From NCBI RefSeq assembly GCF_017873245.1, contig NZ_JAGGJY010000016.1, positions 1-64,000 of the forward strand: a stretch of DNA of 64,000 nucleotides, in the 5' to 3' direction. The notes under the pieces were generated by a model that had not been told where the DNA came from, searched no databases, and saw only the letters and a program-made list of their open reading frames with translations. Of this stretch, positions 46,420-55,080 are shown one piece after another (the stretch's first letter is position 1; every line of letters begins with the position of its first letter). The translations under genes were made by a program, and so were the position numbers. This DNA comes from Clostridium tertium (GTDB taxonomy: Bacteria; Bacillota; Clostridia; Clostridiales; Clostridiaceae).

Positions 46420-47793
46420 ATGTCTACAGGACGAACGAAAACATATAAATACAAAGATTTTTGTTATACTAACGACGTAAAAAGACTTTTAAGTATAGAA
46501 TTATCGAATAAAGATAAGAAAAAACTTCACTCAGTGTATTCTAATTATTATAATTTAGATGCTGAACGTGGATATGAATTTATAATTGAAGATTTATTTA
46601 AACTTGCTGAAGTGCATAAATTATCAACTTCTCAAATAGCACAAATTTATGATACCGGAATTAGAAACGTTCAAATTTGGCTTAAAGAACTTGGAATAAA
46701 TCGTAGCATTAAAAAGGCTCAAAAGATCAACAAAAAGAATTCTAAAGTGAATTTAGAATTGAATTCTGTCGAAAATTTAAATTCAAACACAAACTCAATA
46801 CAAAGTAAGTACGGTATTGAACAAGTTCAAATTAAAAATTTACCAGAATCAGTTGTTGATTTTCTTAATTATTTAGAAACAATTAAGGGAAAATCCCCTA
46901 ACACTATTAAAGGATATGAAATAGATTTAACTTTATTCTTTAGATTTTTAAAAATATATAAAGGACTTATTACTGATGATTCTTTAGATTTTTCCGAAAT
47001 AGATATTAGGGATATTGATAATTCATTTGTTAAGAAAATTAAATTAACTGATTTATATGCATTTTTATCTTTTGCAGAAAAACAAAGAGAAAATGGAAGT
47101 TATGCAAGAGCTAGAAAAGTTGCTGCACTTAAATCTTATTTTAAGTTCCTTAATGGAAAAGCAAAAATTATAGATGATAATCCCACTTTGGAATTAGAAT
47201 CACCAAAGATAAATAAAAGGCATCCAGTTTATTTATCTTTAGATGAAAGTGTGAATTTATTAAGTTCCTTAGATAAAGATAATAAGAATTATTACAGAGA
47301 TTATTGTATACTAACTTTATTTTTAAATTGCGGAATGCGTTTATCAGAACTTTGTAGCATTAAATTAGATAAAATCAAAAGTGATACTTTAACTATAATC
47401 GGTAAGGGAGATAAGGAAAGAACTGTTTATTTAAATGAAGCTTGCTTAAAAGCAATTGATAATTATTTAGCTGTTAGAGATACTTCTAAATGCACACCTG
47501 AAGATAAAGAATATTTACTACTCTCCTCCCGCTTTAAACCTATTAATAAAAGAACAGTTGAATTACTTGTTAAAAAACATATATTTAATTCGGGATTAAG
47601 TAATGAAAAATATACTCCTCACAAATTAAGACATACAGCTGCTACACTAATGTATAAACATGGTAATGTTGATATAAGAAGTTTACAAAGTATCTTAGGT
47701 CACGAAAATATATCTACAACCCAAATATATACTCATGTTGATGAAGAAATCTTAAGAGATGCTGTAAATTCGAACCCATTATCAAAATTATAA
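46420..47793 (+). CDS. tyrosine recombinase with N-terminal HTH extension (XerC/D-like)
   Basis: A 457-aa site-specific recombinase. Residues ~1-130 are an added region with an HTH-like segment (KLSTSQIAQIYDTGIRNVQIWLKELGI); a SAM-like core-binding domain follows (SVVDFLNYLETIKGKSPNTIKGYEIDLTLFFRFL), then the catalytic domain with Arg in CGMRLSELCSIKLD, Lys in GKGDKERTVYL, HKLRHTAATLMYKHG and GHENISTTQIYTHVD (final His/Tyr). All catalytic residues are present. No att repeats, excision gene or cargo surrounds it, and it stands among housekeeping genes beside lexA, so it looks like a resident chromosomal gene rather than a phage integrase. Confidence 0.85.
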   Translation: MSTGRTKTYKYKDFCYTNDVKRLLSIELSNKDKKKLHSVYSNYYNLDAERGYEFIIEDLFKLAEVHKLSTSQIAQIYDTGIRNVQIWLKELGINRSIKKAQKINKKNSKVNLELNSVENLNSNTNSIQSKYGIEQVQIKNLPESVVDFLNYLETIKGKSPNTIKGYEIDLTLFFRFLKIYKGLITDDSLDFSEIDIRDIDNSFVKKIKLTDLYAFLSFAEKQRENGSYARARKVAALKSYFKFLNGKAKIIDDNPTLELESPKINKRHPVYLSLDESVNLLSSLDKDNKNYYRDYCILTLFLNCGMRLSELCSIKLDKIKSDTLTIIGKGDKERTVYLNEACLKAIDNYLAVRDTSKCTPEDKEYLLLSSRFKPINKRTVELLVKKHIFNSGLSNEKYTPHKLRHTAATLMYKHGNVDIRSLQSILGHENISTTQIYTHVDEEILRDAVNSNPLSKL

Positions 47794-47805
47794 AACATAA
47801 AAATA

Positions 47806-47866
47806 AAAAAGACTCTATATAGATATATTTTCTTTTATAGGTATCCACTATATAGGGTCTTTTTAT
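47806..47866. terminator. bidirectional terminator after the recombinase
   Basis: AAAAAGACTCTATATAG pairs with CTATATAGGGTCTTTTT around a 25-nt loop; also serves the convergent cysteine-rich gene. Confidence 0.8.
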
Positions 47867-47890
47867 AACATATTAACCTTTTATTTTTTA

Positions 47891-48274
47891 TTAGTACTTC
47901 CCTTTTAACTTTCTAACTCCAGGGAAAATTTCTTCTGTAGCATCTTCTAGTGAATCATCACCTAATATATCTAAATCATCTATGTATTCAATATGATCAA
48001 AAGCATCAACATAATCACTTGATTCATTTTCTAAAGCGTACTCTCCTACTTCATCAAGTTCTTCAGTTGAAAGCTTTTCTTCTTTTAAAGCTTCTATCAT
48101 TTTTTTATATTCATTTTCTAAGAATTCATTTTCTTCAACTGTTTTAGCTATATCTTCAATTTTGATTGCTCTTACATCTATACCTTCTTCTTCTAGACAG
48201 TCTCCACAGTTGTCACAAATTCTATTAGGATATATATCACAATAATCATCTTCCGCGAATTTCTTAAAATCCAT
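47891..48274 (-). CDS. acidic protein with N-terminal cysteine cluster
   Basis: A 127-aa protein. Cys12, Cys20, Cys23 and Cys26 (DYCDIYPNRICDNCGDC) could bind zinc or a small iron-sulfur cluster; the remainder is very acidic and helical (ENEYKKMIEALKEEKLSTEELDEVGEYALENESSDYVDAFDHIEYIDDLDILGDDS). It has AAAGGTGG before ATG. I believe conserved hypothetical proteins of this kind occur in clostridia, but no function is known to me. Confidence 0.7.
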   Translation of the reverse strand: MDFKKFAEDDYCDIYPNRICDNCGDCLEEEGIDVRAIKIEDIAKTVEENEFLENEYKKMIEALKEEKLSTEELDEVGEYALENESSDYVDAFDHIEYIDDLDILGDDSLEDATEEIFPGVRKLKGKY

Positions 48275-48429
48275 AAATACACCACCTTTGTTTAAAGTAA
48301 ACCGAAACTTATTATAACAAATAAATATTAAATAAGCAAATTATATAATAAAATTAAATTCTATATGCTTTTAATTTTACTATCCTACTTAATATAAGTA
48401 AAATAAATTTTACCGCTAAATTTAAGAAA

Positions 48430-48529
48430 TTTATAATGTCCATAATATGAAATTCATTATGTACATTATAAATTAACTTAATAATTACACATAATTTGCA
48501 TTATAAATTAATTTAAGAATTACATATAA
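48430..48529. repeat. inverted plus direct repeat block upstream of lexA
   Basis: TTTATAATGT-C-CATAAT (48430-48446) and ATTATG-T-ACATTATAAA (48456-48472) form a 17-position inverted repeat with one mismatch around a 9-nt loop. The right arm opens a direct repeat: the 31-bp unit at 48464-48494 recurs at 48499-48529 with 28 of 31 bases identical. No T run follows, so it does not look like a terminator. It fills most of the 371-bp gap before lexA. Confidence 0.65.
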
Positions 48530-48551
48530 AAAATATAAGTAATTGCTGTAA

Positions 48552-48620
48552 GAACATAAGTTTCAAGAACGTTCGTTTTGAGAACATAAGTTTGATATTA
48601 TCATATTTTTATGCTATAAT
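48552..48620 (+). promoter_or_regulatory. lexA promoter with three LexA boxes
   Basis: GAACATAAGTTT (48552-48563), GAACGTTCGTTT (48567-48578) and GAACATAAGTTT (48582-48593) all fit GAACnnnnGTTT and are spaced exactly 15 bp apart. The third overlaps TTGATA (48592-48597), the -35 of a promoter with a 17-bp spacer and TATAAT (48615-48620). Consistent with tight LexA autorepression. Confidence 0.82.
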
Positions 48621-48645
48621 AATAGAAATAGAGTGAGGTGTTATA

Positions 48646-49251
48646 ATGAACGAAATAAAAGATAAACAATTAGAAATTTATGAGTTCTTAAAAATATATA
48701 CAGAAAATAAAGGTTATCCACCTTCAGTAAGAGAAATCTGTGATGCTGTTAATTTAAGATCTACATCGACTGTTCATGGTCATCTAAAAAGATTAGAGAA
48801 AAAAGGATTAATAAGAAGAGATCCAACAAAACCTAGAGCCTTAGAAATTATGGAAACTTCTAATATGAAAAAAGAAATGTTAAATATACCTTTGGTTGGA
48901 AGAGTTACAGCAGGAACACCTATTTTAGCAACGGAAAATATAGAAGATACATTCCCTATTCCTATAGATTACATAAAACATAATGAAGAATTATTTATGT
49001 TAAAAGTAACTGGTAATAGTATGATTAATGCAGGAATACATGATGGAGATTATGCTATTATAGAAAAGGCTCCAACTGCTAAAAATGGAGATATAGTTGT
49101 AGCACTAATTGAAAATGATGCCACTATAAAAAGATTCTTTAAAGAAAAAGATCATATAAGACTTCAACCTGAAAATGATGCACTATCTCCTATTATTGTT
49201 GAAGACTGCATTATTTTAGGTAAATTAGTTGGTTTATTCAGAGCATATTAA
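48646..49251 (+). CDS. lexA: LexA SOS repressor
   Basis: A 201-aa repressor and self-cleaving protease. Residues 1-~70 form the winged-helix DNA-binding domain ([38 protein letters not shown]). The S24 domain shows the cleavage site VGRVTAGTP (Ala-Gly), catalytic Ser in [21 protein letters not shown] and Lys in [12 protein letters not shown]. Cleavage is triggered by RecA filaments after DNA damage. Three boxes in its own promoter imply autoregulation. Its neighbours include the mutSL mismatch-repair operon. Confidence 0.95.
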   Translation: MNEIKDKQLEIYEFLKIYTENKGYPPSVREICDAVNLRSTSTVHGHLKRLEKKGLIRRDPTKPRALEIMETSNMKKEMLNIPLVGRVTAGTPILATENIEDTFPIPIDYIKHNEELFMLKVTGNSMINAGIHDGDYAIIEKAPTAKNGDIVVALIENDATIKRFFKEKDHIRLQPENDALSPIIVEDCIILGKLVGLFRAY

Positions 49252-49253
49252 AA

Positions 49254-49292
49254 AATAAGATTCATACAATATTGTATGAATCTTATTTTTTT
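49254..49292 (+). terminator. lexA terminator
   Basis: AAATAAGATTCATACAAT pairs with ATTGTATGAATCTTATTT, followed by T residues; long perfect stem. Confidence 0.9.
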
Positions 49293-49317
49293 ACTACAAT
49301 TTAAGGAGGTGCAGATT

Positions 49318-50082
49318 TTGAAAATTTCTATTTTAAAAAGCAGTAATAATAAAAATAATGACTTTATAGATGAACATAATAATGGCCATATTGTAAAAGA
49401 AGACTTTTCTTCTTTAATATTATTTATTAAAGTCATTATAGCATCCATTTATGCTTTTGGACTTGGATATAGCTTATTTTATAGTGGTGATGATTTTCTT
49501 AAAGTAGGAATTAAATTTTTACTAATACTAATAGTACTATATTTCTTAATGGAATTTCCTTATGCTCTTTTAAAAGCATCATTATTACCAAATGCTTTTA
49601 ATAAAGATATAATTAAATTGAATTTAAATCCCTATAATATGAGTATATCTATATCTTCTAGGAAACCTATATCTAAAAATAGAGTGTTAATAGCATCAAT
49701 AGTACCTTTTATAATATTAGCTTTAGCTCCAACTGTAATTAGTTATATATTAGAATTTAATATTTATTTATATGCTATTGCTTCTGCCTCAGCAATAATT
49801 TCTATGTCTGATTTAATATTTTCAATAATTCTAATTAGTAATGAGTCTGTTGGTGAAAGTTTAATAATTACACCTTATGAGTATATTGATTCAAATATAT
49901 CACTAAAGGAAACTTCACTTGATTTAGATAAAGATGATAAGCTAGAATGTAAAGATGAATTTTGCTATCAGTTATTAGAAAATATAGATAAAAGTAAAAT
50001 AAAAAGCAGCTTAATTGAACGAAATAAAGATCCAGAATATATTAAAGAGATGATTTTTAATGTTGATGATAGTAATGAATAA
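49318..50082 (+). CDS. DUF3267-like membrane protein lacking the HExxH motif
   Basis: A 254-aa protein with about four to five membrane helices. PISKNRVLIASIVPFIILALAPTVISYI and the following ASAIISMSDLIFSIILI resemble DUF3267 putative metalloproteases, but the place where HExxH would stand reads MEFPY (78-82), so it is probably not a protease. Start is TTG 49318 with GGAGGTG at 49305-49311; the earlier in-frame ATG lies within the lexA terminator. The C-terminal ~55 residues are charged and cytosolic. Family call is tentative. Confidence 0.6.
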   Translation: MKISILKSSNNKNNDFIDEHNNGHIVKEDFSSLILFIKVIIASIYAFGLGYSLFYSGDDFLKVGIKFLLILIVLYFLMEFPYALLKASLLPNAFNKDIIKLNLNPYNMSISISSRKPISKNRVLIASIVPFIILALAPTVISYILEFNIYLYAIASASAIISMSDLIFSIILISNESVGESLIITPYEYIDSNISLKETSLDLDKDDKLECKDEFCYQLLENIDKSKIKSSLIERNKDPEYIKEMIFNVDDSNE

Positions 50083-50083
50083 C

Positions 50084-50119
50084 AAAAACACTAGCTATGT
50101 AATTAGCTAGTGTTTTTTG
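50084..50119. terminator. bidirectional terminator
   Basis: AAAAACACTAGCT pairs with AGCTAGTGTTTTT; shared by the DUF3267-like gene and the convergent PLP-enzyme gene. Confidence 0.9.
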
Positions 50120-50141
50120 TTAAATATAAAGCTATTTTAAA

Positions 50142-51443
50142 TTATCCAATTATATTATTTAAGGAAATTAATATACCTATCTTAGCATGGTCAAATGTAA
50201 GACCACCTTGTAAATAAGCTATATATGGCTCTCTAATAGGTGCATCTGCTGATAATTCAATTGAAGAACCTTGAATAAATGCTCCAGCAGCCATTATAAC
50301 TTCATCATTATATCCAGGCATAGCCCAAGGTTCACATTCAACAAAAGAATCTATTGGAGAACCTTTTTGAATACCCTTACAGAATTGTATAAGTTTTTCT
50401 TTATCTCCAAACTTAATAGCTTGAATAATATCACTTCTTTTTTCGTTATATTTAGGAAGAACTTCAAAACCTGCAAGTTCCATTATTCTTGAACAAAATA
50501 CAGCACCCTTTACAGCTTCCATAGCTATATGCGGAGCTAAGAATAAGCCTTGATAGAATTGTCTCATAACTCCAAATGTTGAGCCGCACTCTCCTCCTAT
50601 TCCAGGAGTAGTTAATCTATAACTTGCTTGTTCTACATATTCTTTTTTACCAGCTATATATCCACCAGTTGGTGCAATTCCTCCACCTATATTCTTTATA
50701 AGAGAACCTGCAATTAAATCAGCTCCAACGTCTGTAGGCTCTATAATATCGATAAATTCACCATAGCAGTTATCAACGAAAACTACTACATCTTCTCTTA
50801 TGCTTTTTACAAATTCAATAACTTCGCCAAGTTCTTTAACTAAGAATGAATTTCTCCATCCATAACCAGTACTTCTTTGAATATGTACAAGCTTTATAGT
50901 TTCATCAGATGTTAGTGTTTCTTTTATTTTATCTAAATCAAATTTACCATTTTTCAAATCAACTTGCTTATAGTTAACTCCATATTCTCTAAGTGATCCT
51001 ATATTTTCTTTACCACTTATCCCAATTATGTTATGTAATGTATCATAAGGAGCTCCTGAAATGCATACCATTGTGTCCCCTGTTCTTAAATTCCCAATTA
51101 AAGCACAGCCTATAGCATGTGTACCATTAACAAAATGAGGTCTAACTAATGCACTTTCAGTATTAAAGACTCTTGCATAAACTTTATCTAATGAATCTCT
51201 TCCTATATCATCATATCCATATCCAGATGAGTTTGTAAAGTGAGATTCACTTATTCTTTCATCTTGGAAAGCCTTCAATACTTTTAATTGATTATACTCT
51301 CTTATTTCATCATATGATTCAAAAACCTCTTCTACATCTTTTAAAGCTTTCTTATATAGGTCAAATGTTTGAGGCTTAAAATTAAAGTTTTTCATCATTA
51401 ATTCTTCTGTTTCTCTTAGCATAACGTTATTATTACATATCAT
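50142..51443 (-). CDS. YnbB-type PLP enzyme (methionine gamma-lyase-like / aluminium-resistance family)
   Basis: A 433-aa fold-type I PLP enzyme. Seen: SGYGYDDIGRDSLDKVYARVFNTESALVRPHFVNGTHAI near the N-terminus, VFVDNCYGEFID for the PLP Asp, and the lysine in AGSLIKNIGGGIAPTGGYIAG. Family members lie near hfq and miaA in many Firmicutes and are annotated as methionine gamma-lyase or aluminium resistance proteins; true activity is uncertain. ATG 51443 is about 17 nt from AAGGGAG, unusually far, so the start may be misplaced. Confidence 0.83.
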   Translation of the reverse strand: MICNNNVMLRETEELMMKNFNFKPQTFDLYKKALKDVEEVFESYDEIREYNQLKVLKAFQDERISESHFTNSSGYGYDDIGRDSLDKVYARVFNTESALVRPHFVNGTHAIGCALIGNLRTGDTMVCISGAPYDTLHNIIGISGKENIGSLREYGVNYKQVDLKNGKFDLDKIKETLTSDETIKLVHIQRSTGYGWRNSFLVKELGEVIEFVKSIREDVVVFVDNCYGEFIDIIEPTDVGADLIAGSLIKNIGGGIAPTGGYIAGKKEYVEQASYRLTTPGIGGECGSTFGVMRQFYQGLFLAPHIAMEAVKGAVFCSRIMELAGFEVLPKYNEKRSDIIQAIKFGDKEKLIQFCKGIQKGSPIDSFVECEPWAMPGYNDEVIMAAGAFIQGSSIELSADAPIREPYIAYLQGGLTFDHAKIGILISLNNIIG

Positions 51444-51756
51444 TTAATAATATGTAATTTCTCCCTTCTAAGTAATTAAATAAGCTATTATATCACATAA
51501 ATAAAATATTATCATATTTTAGCATAATTTCATAGTACATAAATTATATAAAAATATTATTGTAAATCTTTATTTACTAACACTAACATCTTTAAAAACC
51601 TTATTTAAATAATCTCTTGAAGTAAAGTTTCCAATTGTCGTTTCAAATTGTCACATGAAGTAAGAATTTTTTATCATTTGCTATTTAGTTATTTAGGTTT
51701 ATATGGTTCTAAAATTCTTGTATCCAACTTTGAACTATAAATTTTTTAGCCTTATT
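51444..51756. other. intergenic region between the PLP enzyme and hfq
   Basis: About 310 bp. On the minus strand short open stretches read like protein fragments, DNLKRQLETLLQEII (about 51609-51653) and LDTRILEPYKPK (about 51685-51725), in one direction but broken by stops. They may be the remnant of a lost gene. No RNA gene or hairpin of note is seen. Confidence 0.3.
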
Positions 51757-51784
51757 TAAATAAAAAAGTAGGCAAAATGCCTAC
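51757..51784 (-). terminator. terminator of the mutSL-miaA-hfq operon
   Basis: On the minus strand GTAGGC-ATTTT-GCCTAC followed by a T6 run; the stem overlaps the hfq stop codon (51781-51783). Confidence 0.85.
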
Positions 51785-52017
51785 TCTTCATCATTATTAA
51801 ATAAAATTGGTTTTGCTGGTGTTATAGTTGTTATTGCATGCTTGTAAACTAACATTTGCTTACCATCGCTATCAAGTACAACTGTAAAACTGTCAAATCC
51901 TTTTACATATCCTTTTAGTTGAAATCCATTAGTTAAGTATATAATAACGGAAATCTTATTTTTTCTTGCTCCATTTAAAAATATATCTTGTAAATTGTTT
52001 GGTTGTTTATTCACCAT
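51781..52017 (-). CDS. hfq: RNA chaperone Hfq
   Basis: An Sm-like hexameric RNA chaperone of 78 aa from ATG 52017 (GGAGG 5 nt upstream; an in-frame GTG at 52023 overlaps the ribosome site). Sm1 and Sm2 are clear: [39 protein letters not shown] and [14 protein letters not shown], with the Hfq YKHA motif. It lies 39 nt after miaA, the almost universal miaA-hfq pairing, and ends the operon. Confidence 0.95.
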   Translation of the reverse strand: MVNKQPNNLQDIFLNGARKNKISVIIYLTNGFQLKGYVKGFDSFTVVLDSDGKQMLVYKHAITTITPAKPILFNNDEE

Positions 52018-52056
52018 ATTCACCTCCGCATAATCCTTACAATATTATTATACAAT

Positions 52057-52983
52057 TTATGGTAGAAATTCACCAACTATTCTTTTAAATATTTCATCTT
52101 CACTAAATATATCTTTATCTAAAATAATAGCTCTTGGATCTCTTCTAAACCAAGTTAATTGTCTTTTTGCATAATTTCTTGAACCCTGCTTAATCATTTC
52201 TACAGCTTCATTTAGAGATATCTTATTTTCTAAGTAATAAAATATTTCTTTATACCCGATCCCTTGCATTGACTGTACAGATGAATTATACCCCATTTCC
52301 TTTAATTTTATACACTCTTCAAGTAAACCTTTATCCATCATTATATCTACTCTTAGGTTTATCCTATTATACAGCTTTTCTCTATCCATATTTAGAACAT
52401 AATAAGTTACATCATAATGACCATTATAAAACTCTTCTCCTACATTAAATGAACTAAAAGGTTTCTTAGTTAACTTATATACTTCCAAAGCTCTAATAAC
52501 CCTTTTTCTGTTATTATAATGAATTTCTTTGTAACTTATAGGATCTATGTCCTTAAGCATATTATGGATATATTCATTACCATGTTTTTCTGCAAGTTCT
52601 TCTAATTCACTTCTATACTTTAAATCATTTTCTGCTTCTGTAAAGTTCATATTGCATGTTAATGCATTTATATATAATCCTGTACCACCAGTTAGTATTG
52701 GAAGCTTTCCTCTAGATATAATATCGTCTATACATTTTTGTGCCATTTCTTTATAGTCAGCAACAGAAAACGGAGTACTAGGATCTACTACATCTATCAT
52801 ATGATGTGGAACACCACACATTTCTTCTTTAGTAATTTTAGCAGATCCTATATCCATATATTTATAAATTTGCATTGAATCTGTTGATATTATTTCTCCA
52901 TTTAATTCTTTTGCTAATTTTATAGATAAATCTGTTTTCCCAACTGCTGTCGGACCTGCTATAACTAAAACTTTTTCTTTCAT
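52057..52983 (-). CDS. miaA: tRNA dimethylallyltransferase MiaA
   Basis: A 308-aa enzyme that transfers the dimethylallyl group from DMAPP to A37 of tRNAs, making the substrate of MiaB (also in this window). P-loop [11 protein letters not shown] (~8-18), [45 protein letters not shown] and [16 protein letters not shown] are all diagnostic. It starts 11 nt after mutL on the minus strand and precedes hfq. Confidence 0.95.
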   Translation of the reverse strand: MKEKVLVIAGPTAVGKTDLSIKLAKELNGEIISTDSMQIYKYMDIGSAKITKEEMCGVPHHMIDVVDPSTPFSVADYKEMAQKCIDDIISRGKLPILTGGTGLYINALTCNMNFTEAENDLKYRSELEELAEKHGNEYIHNMLKDIDPISYKEIHYNNRKRVIRALEVYKLTKKPFSSFNVGEEFYNGHYDVTYYVLNMDREKLYNRINLRVDIMMDKGLLEECIKLKEMGYNSSVQSMQGIGYKEIFYYLENKISLNEAVEMIKQGSRNYAKRQLTWFRRDPRAIILDKDIFSEDEIFKRIVGEFLP

Positions 52984-52994
52984 TGTTACTCCTT

Positions 52995-55049
52995 TTATAC
53001 TATTCTTCTAAACTTTTTATCTAATTCATAGTTTGTAAACTTAATGATTACTGGTCTACCATGAGGACAATGGAATGGATCATCTATATATCTTAAATCA
53101 TTTATTAGTTTTTCCATTTCCATTTGATTTAAATAATCATTAGCTTTAACAGCAGCTTTACATGCAAGTGTTGCAATTCTATTGTACTTTACTTCTGTTG
53201 TTTTACCGCTACCTAATGATTTTATATTATCTAAGATATTAATAAATAAATTCCTCGGATCAAGCTTACCTAAGAAATAAGGCACTTCTTTAATTGCTAT
53301 AGTATTTCCACCAAAGTTTTCAATAGAAAAACCTGCCATAGTAAACACCTTTGAATTTTCTTCATAATAACAAAAATCATCTGTAGTTAAATCTATTAAA
53401 GTAGGTACTAATAGTTGTTGTACTACTATATCCCCCTCTTCTATGCTCTTTAAATACTTTTCAAAAAGAATCTTTTCATGAGCAGCATGCTGATCAATCA
53501 TATATAGCACTTCATCATATTCAGCTAATATATAAGTCTTATTAAACTGCCCTATTATTCTTAAATTAGGGAACTTTGCATTTCTATTTTCTATATTATT
53601 TAAATTTTCTTTATTACTTACTACATTTTCATTATTTACTTCGTTACTTTTAATTGCTATATCTGTATTTACTTCATTATTAGAAATTTCTTTTTTATCT
53701 TCATAAACTACAGTATTTGAATCATAGTTTATAGGTCTATAATCAAAATTGTTGTTATCATCTATATTATTGTTATTATTATGTGTTTTAATATCTAATT
53801 TACCAAGTTCTTTTAGGTTCTTAAGATTATTATAAAGCTCTTCTTCTCTCCTTAAATCCTCATAAGAAACTCCTGGCATTGTATTTATTTCATTTTCCTT
53901 ATTTTTATTACTATTATCTTCATAGTAAGATAAAGGTAAGTTATTTGAATTTGAATAAGTATCATTTACATTTATGTTAAAAGATATTTCCTCAACAACT
54001 TCTGTAGGTACTTCATCCTTATGTTCTTTTTCTTCCTCTGGTATATAGAAATCATTAAAAACTTCACTTTTAAAGGCTTTATGAACTACATCAAATACCT
54101 TTTTAAATATCCCTCTATCTTCTTTAAATTTAATTTCAGCTTTTGTTGGATGTATATTAACATCTACAAACTCTGGATAAACTTCAAGGAATAAAACAAA
54201 GAATGGAAACTTATTAACTGTCGCAAAGGACTTAAAGGCATTTTCTATTGCTGCAACTATAGTTTTATTCTTTATATATCTGCCATTAACAAAGATACTT
54301 TGATTATTTCTAGATCCTCTAGCTATTTCTTCTTTACCTATATATCCATATAAATGAATTGCATCTTCTGCACTTTCAAAGTATATTAAGTTTTCACTTA
54401 TGGCTTTTCCATATACAGTTCTAATAACATCTTTAAGATTACCTGTACCATAAGTATGTAATACCTTCTTACCATTGTTATAGAACTTTATAGATACATC
54501 AGGATTAGATAAGGCTATCCTTGAAACTATATCACTTATTAATGCCCCTTCTCTAGAAGTAGACTTTAAAAACTTTCTTCTAGCTGGTACATTATAAAAT
54601 AAATCTCTAACTTCAATTATTGTTCCTTTATTAGTTCCAGTTTCAGATTCAGAAAGTATTTCTCCACCTTCTATTGAAATTTCAGAGCCAAAATCTACTT
54701 CATTTATTTTACTTCTTAATAATACTTTTGATATAGATGCTATAGAGGCTAATGCTTCCCCTCTAAAGCCTAATGTCATAATAGAATATATATCCTCTAC
54801 ATTTTGGATTTTAGATGTTGCATGAGGCATAAAAGCCTTTTTAATGTCATCTTTATGTATTCCATTACCATCATCTATAATTCTTATTAAAGAAATACCA
54901 CCTTCTTCTATGTCGATGGTGATATTTTTTGCTTCTGCATCTATTGAATTTTCTACTAATTCTTTTACAACTGAAGAAGGGCGTTCAACCACTTCTCCAG
55001 CTGCTATTTTATTAGAGGTATGTTCATCTAATAGATTTATTCTTTTCAT
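52995..55049 (-). CDS. mutL: DNA mismatch repair protein MutL
   Basis: A 684-aa GHKL ATPase endonuclease. The N-terminal ATPase (~1-330) shows [31 protein letters not shown] and [12 protein letters not shown]. The C-terminal domain contains [14 protein letters not shown], the metal-site motif of nicking MutLs, plus [11 protein letters not shown] and CPHGRPVII, so strand incision without MutH is expected. The linker (~335-490) is strikingly Asn/Glu/Lys-rich with near-homopolymeric Asn runs. It is in an operon after mutS (31-nt gap). Confidence 0.95.
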   Translation of the reverse strand: MKRINLLDEHTSNKIAAGEVVERPSSVVKELVENSIDAEAKNITIDIEEGGISLIRIIDDGNGIHKDDIKKAFMPHATSKIQNVEDIYSIMTLGFRGEALASIASISKVLLRSKINEVDFGSEISIEGGEILSESETGTNKGTIIEVRDLFYNVPARRKFLKSTSREGALISDIVSRIALSNPDVSIKFYNNGKKVLHTYGTGNLKDVIRTVYGKAISENLIYFESAEDAIHLYGYIGKEEIARGSRNNQSIFVNGRYIKNKTIVAAIENAFKSFATVNKFPFFVLFLEVYPEFVDVNIHPTKAEIKFKEDRGIFKKVFDVVHKAFKSEVFNDFYIPEEEKEHKDEVPTEVVEEISFNINVNDTYSNSNNLPLSYYEDNSNKNKENEINTMPGVSYEDLRREEELYNNLKNLKELGKLDIKTHNNNNNIDDNNNFDYRPINYDSNTVVYEDKKEISNNEVNTDIAIKSNEVNNENVVSNKENLNNIENRNAKFPNLRIIGQFNKTYILAEYDEVLYMIDQHAAHEKILFEKYLKSIEEGDIVVQQLLVPTLIDLTTDDFCYYEENSKVFTMAGFSIENFGGNTIAIKEVPYFLGKLDPRNLFINILDNIKSLGSGKTTEVKYNRIATLACKAAVKANDYLNQMEMEKLINDLRYIDDPFHCPHGRPVIIKFTNYELDKKFRRIV

Positions 55050-55080
55050 ATAATCACCTCAATTATGTACCCTTTTTTAA

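Noticed and set aside
46420..47793. Prophage or integrative element integrase
   Set aside because: No att repeats, tRNA target, excision gene or cargo; neighbours are housekeeping genes.
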